From: JAZDCJ01 sp036311985
Lineage (GTDB): Bacteria > Actinomycetota > Actinomycetes > Actinomycetales > Micrococcaceae
Assembly: GCF_036311985.1 (NCBI RefSeq)
Contig: NZ_JAZDCJ010000015.1
Strand: one strand, 5' to 3'
DNA: 64,000 bases
The notes under the pieces are model-generated. The model searched no databases. It was not told the origin of the DNA and worked only from the letters and a program-made list of their open reading frames with translations. Below are positions 16,641 to 24,063 of this stretch, one piece after another. How positions within the stretch are numbered: position 1 is the stretch's first letter; each line of letters opens with the position of its first letter. The position numbers and the translations under genes were made by a program.

Positions 16641-16676
16641 GACACCATCATCGCAGATTTCACTTGAAGCTTCAAG
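16641..16676 (-). promoter_or_regulatory. MarR-type operator overlapping the promoter of the VOC dioxygenase
   Basis: The 14-base perfect palindrome CTTGAAGCTTCAAG spans 16663-16676. On the minus strand it supplies the -35 box TTGAAG, followed by a 17-base spacer and the -10 GATGAT, about 45 bases before the gene. TTGAA-N2-TTCAA half-sites are characteristic of MarR/OhrR-family regulators. No MarR gene is present in this window, so the regulator is encoded elsewhere. Confidence 0.6.
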
Positions 16677-16697
16677 CAAAGCGCGGCATGGGGTGCA

Positions 16698-17294
16698 TCA
16701 CGTCCGGACGGTGGCCCGTCGACGAAGCCCGGGCACCGGAGCCCCTGCCGGCAGCTCGGGCATGAGGCTCCGCGCCGGCGCGCCGTTCCCCGGCGCCTCC
16801 CGGGGCGTCACGTCGCGGCCGTCCTCGAGCTCGGCGACCCCGCCGAGCTCGAGCGCGTCCAGCGCCGCGAGGATGCGCGTGACCTCGGGCCGCGGGACGG
16901 AAGGCGACAGCGCGTCCGGTGCCAGGAAGCGGACGTCGAGGCGTCCCCCGTCCGCGGTGAAGCCGTCGACGTCGGTCAGCCAGGTCCCCGCGTCGTACAC
17001 CAGGTGCTCGGCACCTCCCGCCTCCGAAGCAGGTCCACCGATGAACTCGTGGACGAGCAGCCGTCCGGGCTCCGGCTCGAGCGCGAGCCGCGACAGGACC
17101 CGACCCGCCGTGCCCCGCGGAGTCGCGCCGGAACGCACGGGCGATGCGGGCAGGATCCAGGGAACCCCGGCATCGGTGCCGACGGCACGGACGACGAGCA
17201 CGGCGCCGTCGGCGCGCCGGAGCAGGACCGCGGCGTGGGCCCGGTGCCTCCACCGGGAGCCGAGGAAGGAGTCCAGTCCCTGAAGCTGCGCCAC
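16698..17294 (-). CDS. Degenerate Nudix-fold protein
   Basis: A 198-residue protein four bases after ffh. The region AAVLLRRADGAVLVVRA, then WILPASPVRSG and AGRVLSRLAL, follows the outline of a Nudix hydrolase (strand, LPGG-like turn, helix). The Nudix box glutamates (GX5EX7REUXEEXGU) are missing: the position of the GE pair reads SGATPRGTAGRVLSRL. It therefore probably lacks pyrophosphohydrolase activity. A Nudix gene at this place is common in related genomes. The function is unknown. Confidence 0.6.
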   Translation of the reverse strand: MAQLQGLDSFLGSRWRHRAHAAVLLRRADGAVLVVRAVGTDAGVPWILPASPVRSGATPRGTAGRVLSRLALEPEPGRLLVHEFIGGPASEAGGAEHLVYDAGTWLTDVDGFTADGGRLDVRFLAPDALSPSVPRPEVTRILAALDALELGGVAELEDGRDVTPREAPGNGAPARSLMPELPAGAPVPGLRRRATVRT

Positions 17295-17298
17295 GGCG

Positions 17299-18852
17299 CT
17301 ACTTGCCGAGGAACTTATCGAAGCCCTTGGGAAGGTTCAGCTGCGACGGGTCGAAGTCCTGGGCGGACTGCTGGCCGAACGCCGCCCCGCTCGAGGCGGG
17401 CTTGCGGTTCTGGGCCTCGGCCGCGGCCTGCGCCGCCTTGGCCGGATTGCCGAACTTCTGCTTCTTCTTGGCGCCGCCCTTGGACTGGCCCTTGCGGGCC
17501 CTGCCCGCGCCGCCCATGCCCGGGATCGCCCCTCCGGCCGCCATGCGCTTCATCATCTTCTGCGCCTCGCCGAAGCGCTCGAGCATCTGGTTGACCTCGG
17601 ACACCGAGACGCCCGAGCCCTTCGCGATGCGGGCGCGCCGCGAACCGTTGATGATCTTCGGCGCCACGCGCTCGTGCGGGGTCATGGACCGCACGATGGC
17701 CTCGACGCGGTCGATCTGCCGCTCGTCGAACTGCTCCAGCTGCTGCCGGGAGATCTGCGCCCCCGGCATCATCTGGAGCATCTTCTTCATCGAGCCCATC
17801 TTGCGGATCTGCTGCATCTGGGCCAGGAAGTCGTCGAGGGTGAAGTCCTCGCGGTCGACGAACTTCTGCGCCATCCGCTCGGCTTCGCCCTTGTCCCAGG
17901 TCTTCTCCGCCTGCTCGATGAGCGAGAGGATGTCGCCCATGTCCAGGATGCGGCTCGCCATGCGGTCCGGGTGGAAGACCTCGAAGTCGCCCAGGCCCTC
18001 GCCCGTCGACGCGTACATGACGGGCTTGCCCGTGACGGATGCGACGGAGAGGGCGGCGCCGCCGCGCGCGTCGCCGTCGAGCTTGGAGAGCACGACGCCG
18101 GTGAAGTCCACGCCGTCGTTGAAGGCCTGGGCCGTGTTGACGGCGTCCTGGCCGATCATCGCGTCGATGACGAACAGCACTTCGTGCGGGTTGATCGCCG
18201 CGCGGATGTCCGCGGCCTGCTGCATCATCTCCGCGTCGACGCCGAGCCGGCCGGCCGTGTCGACGATGACGATGTCGTGCTGCTTCTGCCGCGCCTCGGA
18301 GACGCCGTTGCGCGCCACCACCACGGGGTCGCCCGTGGCGGCCTCGAACTCGCTCGAGACGCCGGGGTGCGGGGCGTAGACCGGGACGCCGGCCCGCTCG
18401 CCGTTGACCTGGAGCTGCTTGACGGCGTTGGGGCGCTGCAGGTCCGCGGCGACCAGGAGCGGGGTGTGCCCCTCCGACTTCAAGTGCTTGGCGAGCTTGC
18501 CGGCCAGCGTCGTCTTGCCGGCGCCTTGGAGGCCCGCGAGCATGATGACGGTGGGCGGGTACTTCGCGAGCGTCAGTCGCCGGGTCTGCCCGCCGAGGAT
18601 CCGCACGAGCTCGTCGTTGACGATCTTGACGACCTGCTGGCCGGGGTTCAGCGCCTGGCTGACCTCCTCGCCGAGGGCCCGCTCCTTGACGTGGGCGGTG
18701 AACTCGCGGACCACGGAGACGGCGACATCGGCGTCGAGGAGGGCGCGGCGGATCTCGCGGACGGTGCCGTCGACGTCGGCCTCGGACAGCCGTCCCTTTC
18801 CGCGCAGGTTCTTGAAGGTCGCGCTGAGGCGGTCAGAAAGTGAATTGAACAC
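17299..18852 (-). CDS. ffh: Signal recognition particle GTPase Ffh
   Basis: A 517-residue SRP54 protein that binds 4.5S RNA and signal sequences and delivers ribosomes to FtsY. The N domain spans ~1-90 and the G domain ~95-295, with GLQGAGKTTL (~residue 103), DTAGRLG (~200) and SKLDGDARGG (~255); the methionine-rich M domain follows (MQQIRKMGSMKKMLQMMPG, RRARIAKGSG, MMKRMAAGG). The C-terminal tail is Lys/Gly/Gln-rich. It is divergent from the zwf-like gene, with 113 bases between them. Confidence 0.96.
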   Translation of the reverse strand: MFNSLSDRLSATFKNLRGKGRLSEADVDGTVREIRRALLDADVAVSVVREFTAHVKERALGEEVSQALNPGQQVVKIVNDELVRILGGQTRRLTLAKYPPTVIMLAGLQGAGKTTLAGKLAKHLKSEGHTPLLVAADLQRPNAVKQLQVNGERAGVPVYAPHPGVSSEFEAATGDPVVVARNGVSEARQKQHDIVIVDTAGRLGVDAEMMQQAADIRAAINPHEVLFVIDAMIGQDAVNTAQAFNDGVDFTGVVLSKLDGDARGGAALSVASVTGKPVMYASTGEGLGDFEVFHPDRMASRILDMGDILSLIEQAEKTWDKGEAERMAQKFVDREDFTLDDFLAQMQQIRKMGSMKKMLQMMPGAQISRQQLEQFDERQIDRVEAIVRSMTPHERVAPKIINGSRRARIAKGSGVSVSEVNQMLERFGEAQKMMKRMAAGGAIPGMGGAGRARKGQSKGGAKKKQKFGNPAKAAQAAAEAQNRKPASSGAAFGQQSAQDFDPSQLNLPKGFDKFLGK

Positions 18853-18965
18853 GTGCCGTGGATTCCTTCGCTTGGCGGCTGGGCGGGACTCCCGCCGGAC
18901 TCGACTTCCAAGGTTACCAAGCCCGGTGGCGACAACGGCGCGCCAAGAGTGGCAAGGTGGAGTCC

Positions 18966-20435
18966 GTGAGTGCTGACAACGGACTTCGCGTCAAGACCCT
19001 CCTGATCCTCGGTGCCTCGGGCGACCTCACGGGGCGGCTCCTGCTCCCCGGCCTGGCCCGCCTGCTGGCCACCGGCCGTGTGCCCGGCCTCGCCCTCGCC
19101 GGCGCGGGCAGCGCGGACTTCTCCGCCGCGGACTGGCAGCGGCGCGTCGACGAGGTGTTCGCCGCCGAGCGGGACGGGGCCGCCGAGGCCGGCGCCGTCG
19201 AACTGGAGCGGATCGCCGCCCGGACGCGCTACGACGTCGTCGACGTCACCGAGCCCGGCGCCCTCGGCGCGCTCCTCGCCGAGCTCGAGGCCCCCGTGGC
19301 CGTCTACTTCGCCCTCCCGCCCGCGGTCGCGCAGAAGGCCTGCGAGGTCCTGGCTCCCGAGGAGGTCCCCGAGGGCACGAGCCTGGTCATGGAGAAGCCC
19401 TTCGGCTCCGGCTCCGAGTCGGCCGCCGAGCTGAACCAGATCCTCACGCGGCTCGTCCCGGAGGAGGACATCCACCGCGTCGACCACTTCCGCGGCAAGG
19501 CCACGGTGTTCAACATCCTCGGGCTGCGCTTCGCCAACCGCTTCCTGGAGCCGCTGTTCACCAACGAGCACGTGGCGAAGATGGAGATCTTCTACGACGA
19601 GGAGCTCGCGCTCGAAGGGCGGGCCGGGTACTACGACAAGGCCGGGGCGCTGCGGGACATGATCCAGTCCCACCTGCTGCAGATCCTCGCCCTGCTGACC
19701 CTCAACGCGCCCGCGACCCTCGGCGAGCGCGACCTGCGCGACCACATCGGCTCGGTCCTGCGCGCCGCCTCGGTTCCTGCGGACTTCGCCGCCAGCACGC
19801 GCCGCGCCCGATACGCCGCGGGCAGCGCCGGAGGGCGCACGGTCCCGGACTACACGGCGGAGGACGGCGTGGACCCCGCGCGGGGCACGGAGACCCTCGC
19901 AGAGATCGAGGTGCGGATCAACAACGCCCGATGGGCCGGCGTCCCGTTCATCCTGCGGTCCGGCAAGGCGCTGGGGCGCAAGCGCAAGGAAGCGGTGGTC
20001 ACGTTCAAGCCCGTCGCCCACCTTCCCTCGGGCTTCAAGGGCTGCGACTCCCCCACCCGGCTGCGGATCGGCTTCGGCCCCGACACCCTGGACCTCGAGC
20101 TGGACGTCAACGGGCCCGGGGACATGTTCACGCTGGACAGAATCGATCTCAGCGCCGAGCTGAACTCCCCCGACCTGCTGCCCTATGGCGAGGTCCTGCT
20201 CGGCGTGCTGACCGGCGATCCCACGCTTTCGGTCCGCGGCGACACCGCGGAGCAATGCTGGCGGATCGTCGAACCGGTCCTGGCCGCCTGGGCGGCCGAC
20301 GAGGTCCCGATGGACGAGTACGCGGCCGGCAGCAGCGGCCCGGCGCACTGGGCGACCTCGCAGCACGACACGGTGGACGCCGACGGCCCGGGGCCCCGCG
20401 CCGAACCGAGGCACGCGGGCGGACTCAGCCGGTAA
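18966..20435 (+). CDS. zwf: Glucose-6-phosphate dehydrogenase homologue
   Basis: A 489-residue enzyme expected to oxidise glucose 6-phosphate and yield NADPH. The nucleotide-binding GASGDLTGRLLLPGL lies at residues 17-31, Lys144 is in MEKPFG, the substrate motif Asp173-His174 with Lys178 reads VDHFRGK (usually DHYLGK), and the general base is His236 in RDMIQSHLLQ. The GTG at 18966 follows AAGGTGGAG. No opcA, tkt, tal or pgl lies beside it, so this is probably a second, stand-alone copy; the FRG variation marks it as a divergent branch. Its 3' end overlaps the convergent FG-GAP gene by 11 bases. Confidence 0.82.
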   Translation: MSADNGLRVKTLLILGASGDLTGRLLLPGLARLLATGRVPGLALAGAGSADFSAADWQRRVDEVFAAERDGAAEAGAVELERIAARTRYDVVDVTEPGALGALLAELEAPVAVYFALPPAVAQKACEVLAPEEVPEGTSLVMEKPFGSGSESAAELNQILTRLVPEEDIHRVDHFRGKATVFNILGLRFANRFLEPLFTNEHVAKMEIFYDEELALEGRAGYYDKAGALRDMIQSHLLQILALLTLNAPATLGERDLRDHIGSVLRAASVPADFAASTRRARYAAGSAGGRTVPDYTAEDGVDPARGTETLAEIEVRINNARWAGVPFILRSGKALGRKRKEAVVTFKPVAHLPSGFKGCDSPTRLRIGFGPDTLDLELDVNGPGDMFTLDRIDLSAELNSPDLLPYGEVLLGVLTGDPTLSVRGDTAEQCWRIVEPVLAAWAADEVPMDEYAAGSSGPAHWATSQHDTVDADGPGPRAEPRHAGGLSR

Positions 20436-22161
20436 GGGACATTCCGTTCCAGCCACGTCCGATCCGTACGGGTGGCAGCCAGCCGCCGGACCCGTTACCG
20501 GGATAGAGCCACAGGGCCCCCGTGGACCCCTGGCGTGCCACGAGGTCCGTCCGGCGGTCGCCGTCGAAATCCCCCGGCACCAGCAGGAAGTCCATGCCTT
20601 GCCAACCGCGCCCCACGCGGATCGCGGGCTGGAGGCCGCCGCTCCCGGTGCCAGGATGGAGCCACAGCTCTCCCGTCGCGGCGTTCCTGGCGAGCAGATC
20701 GGCCCTTCCGTCGCCGTTGAGGTCCCCTCCGCCGGCGAGCCGGTCGTAGCCTCCCCACACTCCGGGCATCTGCCGTGGGGCCAGCCAGCCGCCCCGCCCG
20801 TTTCCCGGGTAGACCAGGAGCCGATTGCTCGCCGTGTGGCGGGCCACGAGGTCGTTCCGCCCGTCGCCGTCGATGTCGCCGGGTCCCGTCAGAAAGTCCA
20901 TACCGTTCCACCCGGTGCCGATCTGCAGGGCGGGGAGGAAGCCGCCCTGACCGGTGCCCCGGTAGAGCCAGAGCTTTCCCGTGGCCCGTTGCCTGGCCAC
21001 GACGTCTCCCAGGCCGTCTCCGTTCAGGTCGCCGGTCGCTGCGAGTGCGTCCATGATCCCCCACCCCGACGCGACGTGGACGGACGGCTTCCAGCCGGCG
21101 CGCCCGTTGCCCGGATACGTCCAGAGCCGTCCCTCGCCGTCGCGGGCCAGGAGGTCGTTGTTCCAGTCGCGGTCGAGGTCGCGCGGTGCCGCACCGGGTG
21201 CCGGCTGCGGCTGGGCAAAGGCGGTGAACCGGTACCCCGGGCAGGTCCTGTTGTAGTCGCGCACTCCGTCCGTCCACTGGGCCAGCAGGACGGGACCAGA
21301 AGAGAAGCCCGGCTGCAGGCAACGGTCCCGTGCTTCCTCCGGGTAGTCGAGCTGCCCCGCCGTGGCCCAGACTGGCACATGGGGCAGGGTCCAGGCACCC
21401 GCGATCTCCCGCCAGCCGTTCGCATAGGAATACAGCCCGGAGGCGAACCCAGCGTCCTGCAGCCCACGCAGGTAGCCCTCGACGACCATCCGGTTCTCGG
21501 CCATGGCGGCCGACCCCACGGGCCACGGCTGGGCCGGGCGGGGCTCGACATCCACCCAGACGGCCGCTGGCGACCAGCCGATGCGGCGCAACGAGGCAAC
21601 GGCCTCCGACGCCTGCGCATAGCCGGCATTGGAGACCCGGCCCGCCCGCGTCGCCGCCGACCACGGGCCACTGGAGCCGTGCGTGGACAGCTGTGCCGCC
21701 GTGGGAAACGTCGCCATCCCGTAGGCATGGGCGCGCTTCGCGCGTTGGGCCGCCCAGGCATGCTGCCGGGCGAGGCAGGGATTTTCCGTGTAGGCCAGTC
21801 CCCGGGTGAGACCGATGATGACGAAGGCCGAATCGTCCGGGGGCATCGGCAGTCCGAAGCCCCCTTCGGCGGTGGTGCACTGGGGCCACGAGCGCTGCCA
21901 CGGCCATCGGACCGACCCAACGAAGGTTGCCGTCTTGCCTCGGAAGGTCCCTCGCGCCGGCCCCGCCGCCGTACGTCCCTCCCCGCCGCCGCGGCCCGTG
22001 CCGGGCGGCGTCCGGCCTGGACCGCGCTTCGCCTTGCGTGGATCGTGCACCCGTCCGCGTGGTCCCCATGCCGGCCGTCCTCGCCCCGGGCCGCGCCATT
22101 GCGGCCTCCCTGCCGCCCATGATCCTCTGCACGGGCCCCCGGAACAAGAGGACGGGCGCAC
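20425..22161 (-). CDS. FG-GAP repeat protein with a glycoside-hydrolase-25-like N-terminal domain
   Basis: An open frame of up to 578 codons. From about residue 84 (RWPWQRSWPQC) it carries a TIM-barrel-like domain similar to the DUF1906/GH25-like domains of actinobacterial surface proteins, with an acidic pair in VWVDVEPR and the segments FVIIGLTRG, GFASGLYSYANGW and LLAQWTDG. The last ~255 residues are five FG-GAP units. Such proteins are normally exported, but the first ~83 residues (GTG start at 22161) are Arg/Gly/Pro-rich with no signal peptide in any frame, so the start is uncertain; a GTG at 22047 is an alternative, or the 5' end is broken. The gene follows the glnK terminator and so needs its own promoter. 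Confidence 0.65.
   Translation of the reverse strand: MRPSSCSGGPCRGSWAAGRPQWRGPGRGRPAWGPRGRVHDPRKAKRGPGRTPPGTGRGGGEGRTAAGPARGTFRGKTATFVGSVRWPWQRSWPQCTTAEGGFGLPMPPDDSAFVIIGLTRGLAYTENPCLARQHAWAAQRAKRAHAYGMATFPTAAQLSTHGSSGPWSAATRAGRVSNAGYAQASEAVASLRRIGWSPAAVWVDVEPRPAQPWPVGSAAMAENRMVVEGYLRGLQDAGFASGLYSYANGWREIAGAWTLPHVPVWATAGQLDYPEEARDRCLQPGFSSGPVLLAQWTDGVRDYNRTCPGYRFTAFAQPQPAPGAAPRDLDRDWNNDLLARDGEGRLWTYPGNGRAGWKPSVHVASGWGIMDALAATGDLNGDGLGDVVARQRATGKLWLYRGTGQGGFLPALQIGTGWNGMDFLTGPGDIDGDGRNDLVARHTASNRLLVYPGNGRGGWLAPRQMPGVWGGYDRLAGGGDLNGDGRADLLARNAATGELWLHPGTGSGGLQPAIRVGRGWQGMDFLLVPGDFDGDRRTDLVARQGSTGALWLYPGNGSGGWLPPVRIGRGWNGMSLTG
20430..21183 (-). repeat. Five imperfect ~153-bp repeats encoding FG-GAP units
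   Basis: Each unit of ~50 residues reads approximately GDxNGDGxxDLxAR, then LWLYPGNGxGGW, then IGxGWxGMDFL. The Asp-rich loop (GDLNGDGLGD, GDIDGDGRND, GDLNGDGRAD, GDFDGDRRTD) resembles calcium-binding loops of beta-propeller blades. The first unit is the most divergent (RDLDRDWNND). The units are coding repeats, not a CRISPR or satellite. Confidence 0.8.
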
Positions 22162-22163
22162 GA

Positions 22164-22200
22164 AACCGCCCAGCCCCGCGGATGCGGTGGCCGGGCGGTT
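22164..22200 (-). terminator. Hairpin terminator after glnK
   Basis: AACCGCCC (22164-22171) pairs with GGGCGGTT (22193-22200), with further inner pairing; on the minus strand the stem is followed by TCGTGCG with a short T run. It ends the amtB-glnK transcript 18 bases beyond the glnK stop. Confidence 0.6.
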
Positions 22201-22218
22201 CCGGTGATGCGAGTGGTG

Positions 22219-22557
22219 TCAGAGGGCGGCGTCGCCGCGCTCACCGGTCCGGACGCGGACGGCTTCCTCGACGGCGGTCACCCAGACCTTGCCGTCACCG
22301 GCGCGGCCCGTGTTGGCCGTGGCGACCAGGACGTCGACGATGTCGCCGGCCCACTCGTCGCTCACGAGGACCTCGACGCGCGCCTTGGGCAGCAGGTCCA
22401 CGGTGTACTCGGCGCCGCGGTAGACCTCGGTGTGGCCGCGCTGCCGGCCGTAGCCGCTGGCCTGGCTGACCGTCAATCCCTGGACCCCGTAGCTTTCCAG
22501 TGCCCCCCGGATGGCGTCGAGCTTGTCGGGGCGGACGATGGCTGTCACGAGCTTCAT
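22219..22557 (-). CDS. glnK: PII nitrogen-regulatory protein GlnK
   Basis: A 112-residue PII signal protein that senses 2-oxoglutarate and ATP/ADP and blocks AmtB. The T-loop holds Tyr51 in YRGAEYTVDLLPK, the residue adenylylated by GlnD in other actinobacteria; Tyr46 is also present. The B-loop reads TGRAGDGKVWV. It overlaps the amtB stop by ATGA, the usual AmtB-GlnK coupling. The modifying enzyme gene glnD, which follows glnK in Streptomyces and Corynebacterium, is absent here. Confidence 0.93.
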   Translation of the reverse strand: MKLVTAIVRPDKLDAIRGALESYGVQGLTVSQASGYGRQRGHTEVYRGAEYTVDLLPKARVEVLVSDEWAGDIVDVLVATANTGRAGDGKVWVTAVEEAVRVRTGERGDAAL

Positions 22558-23861
22558 GCGTTGGCACCTTCCTTGGTGTGGGTCTTCAGGTGGCCGGAAG
22601 TGGCCGGGTGCGGGACGAACGTTCCGCTGGTTCCCAGTCCCCCGAACTCGTAGGCGGTCTCGGCGTGCTCGGTCAGGTCGACGCCCGTGGACTCGGACTC
22701 CTCGGTGACCCGGAAGCCGATGCTCTTGTGGATGGCGAGGCCGATGATGAGCGTCATCACCGCCGTGAAGGCCATGGAGACCACGGCCGCGACGGTCTGC
22801 GCACCGAGCTGGGCGAATCCGCCGCCGTAGAAGAGGCCGCCGCCTTCGCCCTCGACGGGCAGGGCGATGAAGCCGAGCGCCAGCGTGCCGACGAGCCCGG
22901 AGACCAGGTGGACGCCGACGACGTCGAGCGAGTCGTCGTAGCCCCACTTGTACTTCAGGCCCACGGCGAGGGCGGAGAGGATGCCGGAGACGATGCCGAG
23001 GCCGATCGCCCCGATGGGCGAGACGTTGGCGCAGGCCGGGGTGATGGCCACGAGGCCCGCGACGACGCCGGAGGCCGCGCCGAGGGAGGTGGGACGGCCG
23101 TCGCGGATGCGCTCGGTGACGACCCAGCCGAGCATCGCGGCGGACGGGGCGGCGAGGGTGTTGACCCAGATCAGGCCGGCCTCCTCGGCGCTGCCGGCGG
23201 CTCCGCCGTTGAAGCCGAACCAGCCGAACCACAGGAGCGCGGCGCCGAGCATGACGAACGGGATGTTGTGGGGGCGCTGGCCCGGGTCGCGGCCGAAGCC
23301 CTTGCGCTGGCCGATGATCAGTGCCAGGACGAGCGCGGCCACGCCGGCGTTGATGTGCACCACGGTGCCGCCGGCGAAGTCGATGGCCTCGCCGGCCCAG
23401 CTGCCGATGGCGCCGTCGGCCGAGAGCAGTCCGCCGCCCCAGACCCAGAACGCGAGCGGCGCGTAGACGAGGGTGACCCAGACGGGCACGAAGATGGACC
23501 AGGCGCCGAACTTGGCGCGGTCGGCGATGGCGCCGGAGATGAGCGCGACCGTGATGATCGCGAACGTCGCCCCGAAGCCGGCCCCGATGAGGTCCTCGGT
23601 GTCCAGCATGGCCTCCATGCCGAACTGCGTGAAGGGGTTGCCGAACAAGCCGCCGATGCTATCCCCGCCTCCGGCCATCGAGTGGCCCCAGAGGATCCAG
23701 ACGACGCCCGTGATGCCCAAGGCGACGAAGCTCATCATCATCATGTTCAGTACGCTCTTCGCCCGCGTCATGCCGCCGTAGAAGAATGCCAGTGCCGGGG
23801 TCATCAACAGCACCATGGCTGCCGTGACCATCATCCAGACGTGACCTGCGGTCAGATCCAT
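22554..23861 (-). CDS. amtB: Ammonium transporter AmtB
   Basis: A 435-residue trimeric ammonium channel with about eleven membrane helices. The conserved twin histidines of the pore are His169 (VVHINAGVAA) and His318 (VVGVHLVSG). The signatures FGWFGFNGGAA and TPACANVSP are present. The C-terminal cytoplasmic tail (EESESTGVDLTEHAETAYEF) is typical. AGGAGG lies seven bases before the ATG. A GlnR-like box upstream points to nitrogen-limitation control. Confidence 0.95.
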   Translation of the reverse strand: MDLTAGHVWMMVTAAMVLLMTPALAFFYGGMTRAKSVLNMMMMSFVALGITGVVWILWGHSMAGGGDSIGGLFGNPFTQFGMEAMLDTEDLIGAGFGATFAIITVALISGAIADRAKFGAWSIFVPVWVTLVYAPLAFWVWGGGLLSADGAIGSWAGEAIDFAGGTVVHINAGVAALVLALIIGQRKGFGRDPGQRPHNIPFVMLGAALLWFGWFGFNGGAAGSAEEAGLIWVNTLAAPSAAMLGWVVTERIRDGRPTSLGAASGVVAGLVAITPACANVSPIGAIGLGIVSGILSALAVGLKYKWGYDDSLDVVGVHLVSGLVGTLALGFIALPVEGEGGGLFYGGGFAQLGAQTVAAVVSMAFTAVMTLIIGLAIHKSIGFRVTEESESTGVDLTEHAETAYEFGGLGTSGTFVPHPATSGHLKTHTKEGANA

Positions 23862-23924
23862 GTCCGTCCTCCTGTGTGTCCAGTGCGGGTTGCTCCCGCC
23901 TTGACACAACTTTGACCGGCCCAT

Positions 23925-23962
23925 GTTTCGCCCGCCGCAGGTCCCCATTTCCCGCCGGTTAC
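23925..23962 (-). promoter_or_regulatory. GlnR-type nitrogen-control box upstream of amtB
   Basis: On the minus strand the pentamers GTAAC (23958-23962), GAAAT (23947-23951), CTGCG (23936-23940) and GAAAC (23925-23929) are spaced by exactly six bases each. This matches the actinobacterial GlnR arrangement of alternating gTnAC and GnAAC half-sites; the third site is weak. The box lies 64 bases before the amtB ATG. Regulation is inferred. Confidence 0.6.
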
Positions 23963-23968
23963 GGGAAA

Positions 23969-23997
23969 GGCGGCCACGTAAAAAGCACGTGGCCGCC
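23969..23997 (-). terminator. Rho-independent terminator after ftsY
   Basis: GGCGGCCACGT (23969-23979) and ACGTGGCCGCC (23987-23997) form a perfect 11-bp stem with a seven-base loop; on the minus strand it is followed by TTTCCCG. It lies 66 bases beyond the ftsY stop and just before the amtB regulatory region. Confidence 0.75.
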
Positions 23998-24063
23998 ATG
24001 TTTCGCCGATGTTTCACCGCCCCGGATCCCGGTTCCCCTCCCCCTGGGGCGGCGCCCGCGGCG

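Noticed and set aside
20430..21183. Tandem ~153-bp repeats as a possible CRISPR or satellite
   Set aside because: The repeats are in frame, encode FG-GAP units and differ at many codons, so they are protein repeats.
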